A stretch of DNA of 64,000 bases from Bog-532 sp963742865 (GCA_963742865.1 CAVUNW010000010.1:1-64000), one strand, 5' to 3'; numbered from the stretch's first letter, positions 51,189 to 60,126 are shown. Numbers and translations: made by a program. Notes: generated by a model from the letters alone, not told the origin.

Positions 51189-52862
51189 TTAACTGATGGG
51201 CGGAGGCTCGTGTCCCGCTCCGGTCCCCGCCCCGGCCGCCGCGGTCTCCGGCACGACCCCGGCCGGGACGGTCACCGGGTCGGCGGTGTACTGATGCGGC
51301 AGTGTCTCGTCCGCCCCGGCCGGGAGCCGCACCGCGCGGAACACCAGGGTGGCGATGACCGCGACCGCCACATTCAGCACGAACGCCGTGATCGCGATGT
51401 AGATGACGTGCCCGAACACCGGGGCCGTCGACGCGCCGAAATGTGAATTCGGCACGCCGGGGGTCGGCGCCCGCCAGGCCTGGATCGTCCCGTACACCAT
51501 CGCCGTGGCCCAGCCGAGCACCAGCGCCCACCGGTGGAACCAGCGGGTGTACAGGCCGGCCACGATCGCCGGGAACGTCTGCAGGACCCAGATGCCGCCG
51601 AGCAGTTGCAGGTTGATCGAGAACGTCTTGGGCAGGGCCAGCACGAAGACCAGGGCCCCGGCCTTGACGATGAGTGAGACGAACTGCGCGACCCTGGTCT
51701 GCTCGGCCGGGCTGGCGTTCGGCCGGAAGAACTCCATATAGATGTTGCGGGTGAAGAGGTTGGCCGAGGCGATCGACATGATGGCCGCCGGCACCAGGGC
51801 GCCGATGACGATGGCCGAGAAGCCGAGACCGGCGAACCAGCTCGGGAACATGTTCTGGAACAGCAGCGGGACGGACAGCTGGGCGTTGCCGCCATGCGCC
51901 TTGACCCCGGCGTTGACGGCCGGGGTGGCCAGGGCCATGTAACCGAACAGCGCGATGAGGCCCAGCACGATCGAGTAGAGCGGCAGGAAGGCCATGTTCC
52001 GGCGGATCACGTCGCGCCGTTTGGCCGCGAACACGCCGGTGATCGCGTGCGGGTACATGAACAGCGCCAGCGCCGAGCCGAGCGCGAGCGTGGCGAAGGC
52101 CCATTCGCTGGCCGGGGTCGGGATAAGCGACCCGAACGGCTTGTGGGTCTTGGGATTGGTGGTGGCCAGGTGTGCGCCGGCCGTGTTGAAGATGTGCCCC
52201 CAGCCGCCCAGCCGCGTCGGGATGTACAGGATGGCCACGATGACCATCACGTAGACCAGCGTGTCCTTGATGAACGCGATCAGCGCGGGGGCACGCAGCC
52301 CGGAGACGTAGGTGTAGGCGGCCAGGATGACGAAGGCGATCAGCAGCGGCAGGTCCCTGATGAAGCCGTTGGAGGAGGTCCCGCCGACGCCGAGGACGAT
52401 CAGCACGGCCTGGATGCCGACGAGCTGCAGCGCGATGTACGGCATGGTGGCGAGGATTCCGGTCCCGGCGACGGCGAGCGCCAGGCCCCGTGAGCCGTAC
52501 CGGCCCCGGACGAAGTCGGCCGGCGTGATGTAACCGTGCACGCGGGCGATCGACCACAGCCGCGGGGCGAACACCAGCACGATCGGGAAGACCATGATCG
52601 TGTAGGAGAGCGCGTAGAACCCGGCCGCGCCGGTGCCGTAGACGAGCGCCGGGACGGCGATGAAGGTGTACGCGGTGTACAGATCGCCACCGAGCAGGAA
52701 CCAGGTGACGAAGGTGCCGAAGCCACGTCCGCCGAGGCCCCACTCGTCGAGGTGGAGAATGCTCTCCGCCCGCCGCCACCGGGACGCGCCGAAACCGGCC
52801 ACCGCGACCACGGCGAACAGGACGATGACGATGGTGAACGAGACCGCGTTGATGTGGGTCAC
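51189..52862 (-). CDS. Sodium:solute symporter (SSS family)
   Basis: A 557-residue polytopic transporter with about 13 membrane helices. SSS-family features include GGDLYTAYTFIAVPALVYG, the region ARVHGYITPADFVRGRYGSR, and AAIMSIASANLFTRNIYMEF. It looks most like monocarboxylate/acetate-type symporters (MctC/ActP relatives). A DUF3311 gene precedes it with overlapping stop/start, the usual small-subunit partner for this group. Substrate uncertain. Confidence 0.88.
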   Translation of the reverse strand: MTHINAVSFTIVIVLFAVVAVAGFGASRWRRAESILHLDEWGLGGRGFGTFVTWFLLGGDLYTAYTFIAVPALVYGTGAAGFYALSYTIMVFPIVLVFAPRLWSIARVHGYITPADFVRGRYGSRGLALAVAGTGILATMPYIALQLVGIQAVLIVLGVGGTSSNGFIRDLPLLIAFVILAAYTYVSGLRAPALIAFIKDTLVYVMVIVAILYIPTRLGGWGHIFNTAGAHLATTNPKTHKPFGSLIPTPASEWAFATLALGSALALFMYPHAITGVFAAKRRDVIRRNMAFLPLYSIVLGLIALFGYMALATPAVNAGVKAHGGNAQLSVPLLFQNMFPSWFAGLGFSAIVIGALVPAAIMSIASANLFTRNIYMEFFRPNASPAEQTRVAQFVSLIVKAGALVFVLALPKTFSINLQLLGGIWVLQTFPAIVAGLYTRWFHRWALVLGWATAMVYGTIQAWRAPTPGVPNSHFGASTAPVFGHVIYIAITAFVLNVAVAVIATLVFRAVRLPAGADETLPHQYTADPVTVPAGVVPETAAAGAGTGAGHEPPPIS

Positions 52863-53137
52863 TTCGCCTCCTGGCCGTCACGGGCGGGGATGCCGTCCTC
52901 CTGGCCGCCGGCGCTGGCCGGCGTGGACCTCATCAGCAGGTAGGCGAGGTAGCACAGGACCATCACGACCGGCATCCAGAAGAGCTGGTACCAGTAGAAG
53001 AATGGGAAGTCGCCGAGCTTGGGAGCACTGCGGGCGTAGAAGGGGACCCAGAAGGCCCCGAATACCCCGACGAGCAGCAGGACGGCCGCGACCGCCATGC
53101 TGAGCGGGTTCCGCGCCCTCCGTTGTGGCTGGACCAT
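52859..53137 (-). CDS. DUF3311 small membrane protein
   Basis: A 92-residue protein with two membrane helices (LSMAVAAVLLLVGVFGAFWV and YQLFWMPVVMVLCYLAYLLM) and the DUF3311 motif PFFYWYQLFWMP. ATG 53137 follows GAGAGGGAA; longer upstream starts are possible but less likely. It overlaps the symporter start by four bases. This pair is commonly co-encoded, suggesting a subunit role. Confidence 0.85.
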   Translation of the reverse strand: MVQPQRRARNPLSMAVAAVLLLVGVFGAFWVPFYARSAPKLGDFPFFYWYQLFWMPVVMVLCYLAYLLMRSTPASAGGQEDGIPARDGQEAK

Positions 53138-53260
53138 GTTCCCTCTCATCGTGCGAGCCGGGCGGCCGGCTACCGCCCGGCGGCCACGATGAGCCGCGAT
53201 CCCCCCCAGTGGCGATGGACCGGCTGCTGTGCGGGTGTGACTCATGGCACACTGGTTACT

Positions 53261-53275
53261 ACGATGTTGCATCGT
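53261..53275. promoter_or_regulatory. 15-bp palindrome, candidate operator
   Basis: ACGATG-TTG-CATCGT is a perfect inverted repeat with a three-base spacer, about 125 bp upstream of the DUF3311-symporter operon and downstream of bioD. Size and symmetry fit a dimeric repressor site, but no binding protein is assigned. Confidence 0.45.
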
Positions 53276-53397
53276 GAGGGCCGGCACGGCAAGACCTGAT
53301 CGGTTGTCGTCCGCAATCGGTTGCCGCCGCACGGATCCGGACTAATGAGGACAGATCTAGGCGGCCGCTGATCGCCGGCCGCCGGGGCCCGGTCGGC

Positions 53398-54099
53398 TCA
53401 GCCCGGATCCGGACCGCTGAACGTGCCGCCCAGGGCGGGCGACAGCCCCCACCGCGCGAGACCCAGGAAGGTGGCGCGGTCCGCCTGTCCGGCGCCCGCG
53501 GGCAGCATCCCGGCCAGCGGCTGCCTGGCCACGGTTTCCAGGTCGCGCAGGTTGCACCGTTCGGCCAGGCCCGGCTGGGCGGGCCAGCTGCCGATCACGA
53601 CTCCCGCGCACGCCAGCTTGCGCGCGGCCAGTGCCTCCAGGGTGAGCGCCGTGTGGTTGAGGGTGCCCAGTCCCGCCCCGGCCACGACGAGCACCGGGGC
53701 GGCCAGCATGGCGGCCAGGTCGGCGACCGTCGACCCGGCCGGGTCGTACCGGACCAGCAGGCCGCCGGCGCCCTCGACGATGACCTGCGCCCGGTCCTCG
53801 GCCAGCGCCGCGATGTAGCTCGCCGCCGCCCGCAGGTCCAGCGCGGGACGGCCGGCCACCCGTGCGGCCGCTTCGGGGGAGAGCGGATCCGGGTACCGCG
53901 CGAGCTCATGCCGGTCGGTGACACCCGCCAGGGCGGCCACGGCACCGAGGTCACCCGGCGTCCCGGGCGGCTCGCCGGTCTGGGCCGGCTTGACCACGGC
54001 CACACGTTCACCGCGGGCCCGGGCCAGCGCCGCGAGCGCCGCCGTAGTGACGGTCTTGCCGACGCCAGTGCCCGTTCCGCTGACGACGATCAGGCCCAA
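53398..54099 (-). CDS. bioD: Dethiobiotin synthetase
   Basis: ATP-dependent ring closure of 7,8-diaminopelargonate to dethiobiotin. The 233-residue protein has P-loop VSGTGTGVGKTVTTAAL, VAVVKPAQTG and the EGAGGLLVRYDPAG signature. It starts at a TTG at 54099 that overlaps the end of the GntR gene by ten bases, so it is translated with it. It is third in bioF-gntR-bioD; bioA and bioB are not in the window. Confidence 0.9.
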   Translation of the reverse strand: MGLIVVSGTGTGVGKTVTTAALAALARARGERVAVVKPAQTGEPPGTPGDLGAVAALAGVTDRHELARYPDPLSPEAAARVAGRPALDLRAAASYIAALAEDRAQVIVEGAGGLLVRYDPAGSTVADLAAMLAAPVLVVAGAGLGTLNHTALTLEALAARKLACAGVVIGSWPAQPGLAERCNLRDLETVARQPLAGMLPAGAGQADRATFLGLARWGLSPALGGTFSGPDPG

Positions 54100-54947
54100 T
54101 CGGCTAACCGCCGCAGCCGGGTGACGAACTTGTACCGGTCACCCCGGTACCAGGACTGCGCCCACTCGACCGGTTCGCCGGTCACGTCCACCGCGTGCCG
54201 GGACAGCAGCAGCAGCGGCATGCCCACGTCGACGGCCAGCAGGTCGGCGTTGTGCGGATCGGCCAGCACGGTCTCGATCGTCTCCTCGGCCTCGGTCAGC
54301 CGGACGCCGTAGGCCGAGGCGAGCGTCTCGTACAGCGAGCTGTGCCGCTTCAGCTGCTTGCGCAGCCCCGGGAAGCGGCGTGCGGGCAGGTGCGAGGTGT
54401 CCACGGACATCGGCTCCCTGTCCGCCAGCCGGAGCCGGTGGATGCGCAGGGCCCGGCCACCGGGCCGGATGCCGAGCAGCAGGGCCAGGTCCTCATCGGC
54501 GGCGATGTAGCCGATCTCGAGGATTCGCGTCTGCGGGTGCAGGCCGTGCGCCCGCATGCCCTCGGTATAGCTGGCCAGCTCCAGCGACTGCGCCACCTTG
54601 GGTTTGGCCACGAACGTGCCCTTGCCCTGCCGCCGCAGCAGGCGCCCCTCGACCACCAGCTCCGCCAGGGCCTGCCGGACCGTGGTCCGCGACGTGCCGT
54701 AGTCGCGGGCGAGCTCGCGTTCCGGCGGGACCGGGCTGCCCGGCGTCATCGTGACGATGAGCTCCAGCAGCTGCCGCTTGACCGTGTAGTACTTGGGGAG
54801 CCGCAGCAGCGGGCCGGCCGGCGCGTCCCCGGGCACGTTCTCACTCGCGGACGCCGCGACCGGTGCTCCCGTCCTGGCCTGCCGGACGCCGGGCACGCTG
54901 CTCTTTTCCGGCGGATCCGGGGATACAGGGACGGGGGAGACGGTCAT
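54090..54947 (-). CDS. GntR/HutC-type regulator inside biotin operon
   Basis: A 285-residue regulator: a disordered 45-residue N-terminus, a GntR winged helix (YTVKRQLLELIVTMTPGSPV; RELARDYGTSRTTVRQALAE) and a UTRA ligand domain (LRLADREPMSVDTSHLP; ETIETVLADPHNADLLAVDV). UTRA domains usually sense small metabolites. It lies 18 bp after bioF and overlaps bioD, so it is co-expressed with both. A role in controlling biotin genes is likely from context, but not shown. Confidence 0.87.
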   Translation of the reverse strand: MTVSPVPVSPDPPEKSSVPGVRQARTGAPVAASASENVPGDAPAGPLLRLPKYYTVKRQLLELIVTMTPGSPVPPERELARDYGTSRTTVRQALAELVVEGRLLRRQGKGTFVAKPKVAQSLELASYTEGMRAHGLHPQTRILEIGYIAADEDLALLLGIRPGGRALRIHRLRLADREPMSVDTSHLPARRFPGLRKQLKRHSSLYETLASAYGVRLTEAEETIETVLADPHNADLLAVDVGMPLLLLSRHAVDVTGEPVEWAQSWYRGDRYKFVTRLRRLADWA

Positions 54948-54965
54948 GGGCCACTTCCTTCCCGC

Positions 54966-56201
54966 TCAAGCGGTTATCCGGACATGATCTCTCACCGCAC
55001 CCAGTGCGCGGAATGCTGTATCGAGGTCAACTTCTGTGAGGTTCGCCCGGGCCGTCAGCCGGAGGCACGCCTGACCGGGTGGCACCGAGGGCGGCCGGAA
55101 GCACCCGGCGCGGACGCCATGACGGGCGCAGATCCGCCGCGCCTCCAGGGCCGCGGCCGCCTCCCCGATCGTGATCCGGACGACCGCGGCGGCGGGGGCC
55201 GGGACCTCGAAACCCAGCCCGGCGGCCATCGCGGCCAGGCGCTGAGCGCTGGCCTGGGCGCGCCGCCCGAGGCTGGGGTCGCCGCGCACGATGGTCAGCG
55301 CCGCGAGCGCCGCGGCCACGCTCGGCGGGGCCAGCCCCGTGTCGAAAATGAACGCGCGCGCCACGTCGACGAGAGTGCCGATGACCTCGGCGGCCCCGAG
55401 CACCGCGCCGCCCTGGCCCGCCAGTGACTTCGACAGCGTGACCGTCCGGATCACCCGGGGATCGCCGGCGATGCCGGCCGCGGCGGCCACGCCGCGGCCA
55501 CCGGGCCCGAGCACGCCGAGGGCGTGCGCCTCGTCCAGCACGAGCAGGGCCCCGTGGGCGCCCGCGATGCGATGCAGTTCGGTCACGGGCGCCTGGTCGC
55601 CGGTGACGGAGAATACGGTGTCGCTGACCACGATGGCCGCGGCCTCGGTGCGCCCGGCGAGCGCCCGCTCCACCGCGGCCGTGTCGGCGTGCGGGGTGAC
55701 CACGGTCCGCGCGCGGGCCAGGCGGCAGGCGTCGATCAGCGACGCGTGGTTCGCGGCGTCGGAGACGACCAGGACCTGCCCGCCTCCGTGCCCGCGGGCC
55801 TGGCCCAGTACCTGGCCGAGGGCGGTGATCACGGCGAGGTTGGCCAGGTATCCGGAGGAGAAGACCAGCGCGCCGGCGGCGCCGGTGAACTCCGCGAGAT
55901 TTCGTTCGAGCTGGTTATGCAGTTCGGTGGTCCCGGTGACCAGCCGGGATCCGGTGGATCCGGTGCCCCAGGCGCGGGCGGAAGCGGCCGCCGCCGCGGC
56001 CAGCCGTTCGTCTCCGCACAGCCCCAGGTAGTCGTTGGAGGCCAGGTCGACGATCCCGCCGGGGCCGGGCCCGCGGGCGTGCAGCCGCCGTCCCAGCCCC
56101 GCCGCCCGCCGGGCCACGGCGGCCGCCCGGAGGACCGCCAGGGGATCGTGACCGGGCGATGGCGGCCCGGTCAGTGGCTGCGTTGCTGGTGACGGGTGCA
56201 T
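54966..56201 (-). CDS. bioF: 8-amino-7-oxononanoate synthase
   Basis: PLP enzyme condensing pimeloyl-thioester with alanine, the first dedicated ring-assembly step of biotin synthesis. The 411-residue protein has IVDLASNDYLGLCGDERLAA, GSTGSRLVTGTTELHNQLE, Asp in LLVLDEAHALGVLG and the PLP lysine in TVTLSKSLAGQGGAVLG. Start ATG 56201. First gene of the bioF-gntR-bioD operon, divergent from the PdtaS-like kinase. Confidence 0.9.
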   Translation of the reverse strand: MHPSPATQPLTGPPSPGHDPLAVLRAAAVARRAAGLGRRLHARGPGPGGIVDLASNDYLGLCGDERLAAAAAASARAWGTGSTGSRLVTGTTELHNQLERNLAEFTGAAGALVFSSGYLANLAVITALGQVLGQARGHGGGQVLVVSDAANHASLIDACRLARARTVVTPHADTAAVERALAGRTEAAAIVVSDTVFSVTGDQAPVTELHRIAGAHGALLVLDEAHALGVLGPGGRGVAAAAGIAGDPRVIRTVTLSKSLAGQGGAVLGAAEVIGTLVDVARAFIFDTGLAPPSVAAALAALTIVRGDPSLGRRAQASAQRLAAMAAGLGFEVPAPAAAVVRITIGEAAAALEARRICARHGVRAGCFRPPSVPPGQACLRLTARANLTEVDLDTAFRALGAVRDHVRITA

Positions 56202-56305
56202 AGGTCCTGAACGATTTCCCGAGCGCCCGGCCCGCGTCAAGGGGGACCAGGCGGGGATCGCTGGCACGGCGGGAACCAGTGGCCCGCGGGTGCGATGATG
56301 GATAT

Positions 56306-57898
56306 GTGCCCACGCTGACGGATCTGGCCCGCCGCCATACCAATCTGGCCAGTGCCGACCTGGAGTGCCTGCACGCGCTGGTGTCGGACTGGCAGCTCCT
56401 GGCCGATCTGTCGTTCGCCGACCTCATTCTCTGGGCGCCGCTGCGCGACGCCAGCGGCTGGATCGCGCTGGCCCAGATGCGCCCGACGACCGGGCCCACC
56501 TCGTTCCAGGACGACGTGGTGGGCACGAAGGCGGAGCCGGGGGACACGGCCCTGCTGGACACCGCGCGCGCCGAGCGCCGGATCTGGCGCGAGAGCGACC
56601 CCGACTGGACCACCGGCGTGCCGGTCCGCGCCGAGACCATCCCGGTCACCCGCGCGGGCGAGGTGATCGCCGTGATCGAGCGGAACACCAACCTGAATTC
56701 CGCGCGCACGCCGAGCCGCCTGGAGCTGACCTACCTCCAGGGCGCTGATGACCTGGCCCGGATGGTCGCCGAGGGAACGTTTCCCTTCGGCGGCGAGGAA
56801 GCCACGCTGGCCCGTTCGCCCCGCGTCGGTGACGGGCTGCTCCGCCTCGGCCGCGCCGGGCGGGTCACGTACGCCAGCCCCAACGCGCTGTCCGCCTTCC
56901 GCCGCCTCGGCCTGGCCACCGATTTGGTGGGAGCGGAGCTCGGGCCGGTGACCGCGAAGCTGTGCGCCTCGTGCGGCAGCCCGCTGGATGAGTCGCTGAT
57001 GCTGGTGGCGTACGGCCGGGTCCCGCGGGACGCGGAGATCGAGGGCAACGGGTCGATCCTGCAGCTGCGCTCGATTCCGCTCATCGTGGGCGGCAGCCGG
57101 ACCGGTGCGCTGATCCTGGTCCGGGACGTCACGGAGCTGCGGCGCCGGGAACGCGAGCTGATGACCAAGGACGCGACGATCCGCGAGATCCATCATCGCG
57201 TCAAGAACAACCTGCAGACGGTGGCGGCCCTGCTGCGGCTGCAGGCGCGCCGTCTGCGCGGCCCGGAGGCGCGCGCGGCGCTCGAGGACGCAGTCCGCCG
57301 CGTCGGGTCCATCGCCATCGTGCACGAGACGCTGTCGCACGCGCCGGATGAGATCGTCGCCTTCGACGAGGTCGCGGACCGGGTCGTCATGATGGCGTCC
57401 GAGGTGGCCGGGACCGAGATCCGGGTGACCCCGAAGCTGACGGGCACCTTCGGCCCGCTGCCGGCCTACGTGGCGATGCCGCTGGCACTGGTGCTGACCG
57501 AACTGCTGCAGAACGCGCTGCAGCACGGTTTCGCCTACCCCGAGTCGGCCGCGGGGGAGGCGCAGCGCTCGGCGGGCAGTGTCCCGGCGGGCAGTGTCCC
57601 GGCGGGCAGTGTCCCGGCGGGCAGTGTCCCGGCAGGCAGTGTCCCGACGGGCACTGTCGAGGTCAGCGCGGTGCGCGGGCCGGACCGGCTGACGGTGGTG
57701 GTTGTGGATGACGGCATGGGGCTGCCCGAGGATTTCGACCCCGAGTCCTCCAGCTCGCTGGGACTGCAGATCGTGCGGACCCTGGTCGTCGGCGAGCTGG
57801 GCGGCAAGCTGGAGATAACGCCCCGGGCCGACGGCGGCACCCAGGCCCTCGTCGACCTCCCCATCCAGGACGACGAGGCCCGCGTCCCGGATCATTAG
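56306..57898 (+). CDS. pdtaS: Cytosolic HisKA_2 sensor kinase (PdtaS-like)
   Basis: A 530-residue soluble kinase: N-terminal GAF-type domain (SFADLILWAPLRDASGWIAL), PAS domain (GRAGRVTYASPNALSAFRRL), HisKA_2 box with phospho-His in REIHHRVKNNLQTVAALLRL, and HATPase (LTELLQNALQHGF; VVVVDDGMGLPEDF; SLGLQIVRTLV). This is the layout of PdtaS, which signals to the RNA-binding antiterminator PdtaR. Between the N and G1 boxes lies an insertion of five GSVPA pentapeptides. Start is GTG 56306. No pdtaR gene is visible nearby. Confidence 0.9.
   Translation: MPTLTDLARRHTNLASADLECLHALVSDWQLLADLSFADLILWAPLRDASGWIALAQMRPTTGPTSFQDDVVGTKAEPGDTALLDTARAERRIWRESDPDWTTGVPVRAETIPVTRAGEVIAVIERNTNLNSARTPSRLELTYLQGADDLARMVAEGTFPFGGEEATLARSPRVGDGLLRLGRAGRVTYASPNALSAFRRLGLATDLVGAELGPVTAKLCASCGSPLDESLMLVAYGRVPRDAEIEGNGSILQLRSIPLIVGGSRTGALILVRDVTELRRRERELMTKDATIREIHHRVKNNLQTVAALLRLQARRLRGPEARAALEDAVRRVGSIAIVHETLSHAPDEIVAFDEVADRVVMMASEVAGTEIRVTPKLTGTFGPLPAYVAMPLALVLTELLQNALQHGFAYPESAAGEAQRSAGSVPAGSVPAGSVPAGSVPAGSVPTGTVEVSAVRGPDRLTVVVVDDGMGLPEDFDPESSSSLGLQIVRTLVVGELGGKLEITPRADGGTQALVDLPIQDDEARVPDH
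57575..57658 (+). repeat. 15-bp tandem repeat inside the PdtaS-like kinase ATPase domain
   Basis: Five near-identical units of GGCAGTGTCCCGGCG, encoding Gly-Ser-Val-Pro-Ala/Thr, plus a partial sixth. Located in a loop of the ATPase domain. Confidence 0.9.
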
Positions 57899-57979
57899 GC
57901 CCGGCCGTCGGGTACGGCGGGTACATACGGCGAGCTGGTGCTTCGAGCAGGTGCCGCGCCAGCTCAGCCGGAGGACAGC

Positions 57980-58249
57980 TCAGCCGGAGACGGGCGTCAC
58001 GTGCGCCCGGGCGCGGAGCCGCAGCATGCGCCGCTTCAGGGCGCGCCGTTCGTCCTCGCTCAGACCGCCCCACACACCGGCGTCCTGGCCCGAGTCGATC
58101 GCCCAGTGCAGGCACGACTCCATCACCGGACAACGATGACAGACACGCTTAGCTTCGTCGATCTGGAGTAGCGCAGGACCGGTGTTCCCGATCGGAAAGA
58201 ACAACTCAGGATCTACGTCACGGCAGGCGGCGTTATGGCGCCAGTCCAT
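57980..58249 (-). CDS. whiB1: WhiB1-type Fe-S transcription factor
   Basis: An 89-residue Wbl protein that matches the WhiB1 class closely: MDWRHNAACRDVDPELFFP, ligands Cys9 and VCHRCPVMESC (C-x2-C-x5-C), the turn GVWGGLSEDERRALKRR and a basic C-terminus. Its 4Fe-4S cluster reacts with nitric oxide, and it binds the housekeeping sigma factor. Monocistronic, with a 370-bp upstream region that may contain a structured leader. Confidence 0.93.
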   Translation of the reverse strand: MDWRHNAACRDVDPELFFPIGNTGPALLQIDEAKRVCHRCPVMESCLHWAIDSGQDAGVWGGLSEDERRALKRRMLRLRARAHVTPVSG

Positions 58250-58623
58250 GAGGTCACTCCTTCGGGGCGTGACGGCCGCACGTGGCTACGTGAACCCCGT
58301 ACGCCCGGTTACCAAAGCTTGTGAATGATTTCACGAGCTATGTCGTATATAGAGGTACGCTCTTTTCCCGATATTAAAACTGAGCCGCTGGCAACCTGCC
58401 CGGAGCTGCTTCCTAGCCCAGGCACGCTTTGGGAGACCGGGGAAACCTGGTCGGTGCCGATAACATGCGAGAAGGCTCCCACCCGGCATCGGTTAAAGCT
58501 TCTCAAGCGTGCCGCCGCAAACGCAAGGGGACGCAACTGTGATCTTCGGCATTTCAATGTGACCTGAATCACAATTAATGTCAGGTCAGATAGTTTGCAG
58601 CCCAAACCATCGTCGCGGCGGAA
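58250..58623. other. whiB1 upstream region
   Basis: About 370 bp between whiB1 and the lipid-kinase gene, both leftward. AT-rich patches near 58325-58375 and 58560-58600 could carry promoters. It holds the inverted-repeat structure described at 58421-58513. No gene supported. Confidence 0.5.
58421..58513 (-). ncRNA. Candidate structured RNA in whiB1 leader
   Basis: A perfect 9-bp stem GGCACGCTT (58421-58429) with AAGCGTGCC (58505-58513) closes a 75-base region that contains further complementary pairs (GACC/GGTC, CCGAT/ATCGG, GAGAAG/CTTCTC, not all compatible at once). The fold would lie about 170-260 bases upstream of whiB1 on its transcript. I recognise no known riboswitch class. Confidence 0.4.
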
Positions 58624-59583
58624 TCACGCGATGACCCGGAGTGCCCCCGGTACCGAGCGGAATGTGACCGATTCCGCATCACCGACATACTCCCCATCGA
58701 CCTGCAGCGCCGCCGGGTGCCGGGACCGCAGCGTGAGTTCCGGCTCGTCGTGCAGGTTGAGCACGTGCTTGCCCGCCGGCGGCCGGCCCTTGGACTGCAG
58801 CATGTGGCGCATGGCGTTCAGGGTGGAAAATGTCCGCAGCCGGCGCAGCGCGAATACGTCCAGGCCCGTGTCGAACGAGGCGTTCGGGGTCGGGCTCACC
58901 GGGAACCGGCCGATGTAGCTCCAGGGCGTGGCGTTGGAAACGAGCGCCATGCCCAGGCTGGGCACGGCGATCCCGCTGGCGGTCTCCAGGGTCAGATTCG
59001 GGTGGCGCCGGTCGGCGCGAAGGTAGTACTCGCGCAGCGCCATCCGTATGTACAGGCCGGGCGACGCGCGCCGGCCCCGCTCCCGCGCTGCTTCCACCGC
59101 GCGCACCACCTCCGCATCCCAGCCCAGACCGGCGTTGAACGTGAAGTAACGGTCCCCGGCCAGGCCCAGCCCGATCGTCCGGGTGCTCCCGGCAGCGAGG
59201 CGGGCGCCGATCACCTTGACCGCGGCGATGGGGTCGGCCGGGACCCCGAGGTCGCGGGTGAAGACGTTGGCGTTCCCGCCCGGGATCGCGCCGATGGCGG
59301 GCAGTTGGCCGGGTGTGGCCGCCGGATGGCCGGCCCCGATGGATGCCTTCTGCATCAGGCCGTTCACGACCTCGTTGATCGTGCCGTCCCCGCTGAGCAC
59401 CAGCAGTGCGTCCCGGCCCTCAGCGGCGGCCGTCGCGGCGATATCGCGCGCGTGCCCCCGGTACCGTGTTTCGACGGTCTCCAATTCCACGTCGGCGGCG
59501 AGTGAGCGGACGATGAAATCCAGCATGGATTTGGTCGTTGAGGTCGCCCGGGGGTTCACGATCAGCAGCGCGCGCACGCGCAT
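58624..59583 (-). CDS. Diacylglycerol-kinase-family lipid kinase
   Basis: A 319-residue DAGK_cat protein (YegS/BmrU type). Nucleotide-binding motifs are LLVLSGDGTINEVVNGLM and GAIPGGNANVFTRDLGV; LIVNPRATSTTKSML opens the protein. The C-terminal beta domain holds FNAGLGWDAEVVR and LQVDGEYVGDAESVTF. It phosphorylates a lipid hydroxyl, perhaps diacylglycerol or a related lipid. Divergent from the small membrane protein at 59614. Confidence 0.9.
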   Translation of the reverse strand: MRVRALLIVNPRATSTTKSMLDFIVRSLAADVELETVETRYRGHARDIAATAAAEGRDALLVLSGDGTINEVVNGLMQKASIGAGHPAATPGQLPAIGAIPGGNANVFTRDLGVPADPIAAVKVIGARLAAGSTRTIGLGLAGDRYFTFNAGLGWDAEVVRAVEAARERGRRASPGLYIRMALREYYLRADRRHPNLTLETASGIAVPSLGMALVSNATPWSYIGRFPVSPTPNASFDTGLDVFALRRLRTFSTLNAMRHMLQSKGRPPAGKHVLNLHDEPELTLRSRHPAALQVDGEYVGDAESVTFRSVPGALRVIA

Positions 59584-59613
59584 AGGCTAGTCCTGGGCAG
59601 AAAGGTGTGACAC

Positions 59614-60126
59614 ATGCGACCACGTCCGCCGTCGCTGCTGCTGGCTGTGGCGGCCCAGGGCGCCGAGGCCGTCCTGCTCCTTGTCGCCGCGGTGCTCACC
59701 GCGGCGGACACCGCTGCGGGCCGCTCCTACCAGCGCAGCAGCGGGATCGCGCTCACCATCATCGCGTTCGGTGCGGTGATCGCCGTCGCGCTGATCGCGG
59801 TCGGCGTCTACCGTGTCCGGCGGTGGAGCCGCACGCCCGCGCTGCTCACCCAGCTGTTCGTCGGGACCACCGGGGTCTATCTGCTGGAGGGGCACCGGCT
59901 CGGCTGGGGCCTGCCCACGCTCCTGGTGGCGCTGGCTGGTTTCGCTGGCCTGCTGCTCCCGCCCAGCTGGCGCGCCCTCGCCGCCGGCCCGTCAAGCCCC
60001 GCGAGCCCGTCCGCCGCGCCCTCCACGGCCCCTGCGGCCACACCAAGCCCAGCCACCCCAGCGGTCCCGCCCTCCGCCCGCGCAGCCCGCCCCACCGGCA
60101 AGAAAGCCCCTACCCGCCGCAGCTGA
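59614..60126 (+). CDS. Small polytopic membrane protein
   Basis: A 170-residue protein with four membrane helices (LLLAVAAQGAEAVLLLVAAV; GIALTIIAFGAVIAVALIAV; ALLTQLFVGTTGVYLLEG; LPTLLVALAGFAGLLLPPSW) and an Ala/Pro/Ser-rich disordered cytoplasmic tail ending in basic residues. This layout is common in actinobacteria, but no function is known. It is convergent with the stress sigma factor gene, whose stop is only ten bases away. Confidence 0.78.
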   Translation: MRPRPPSLLLAVAAQGAEAVLLLVAAVLTAADTAAGRSYQRSSGIALTIIAFGAVIAVALIAVGVYRVRRWSRTPALLTQLFVGTTGVYLLEGHRLGWGLPTLLVALAGFAGLLLPPSWRALAAGPSSPASPSAAPSTAPAATPSPATPAVPPSARAARPTGKKAPTRRS

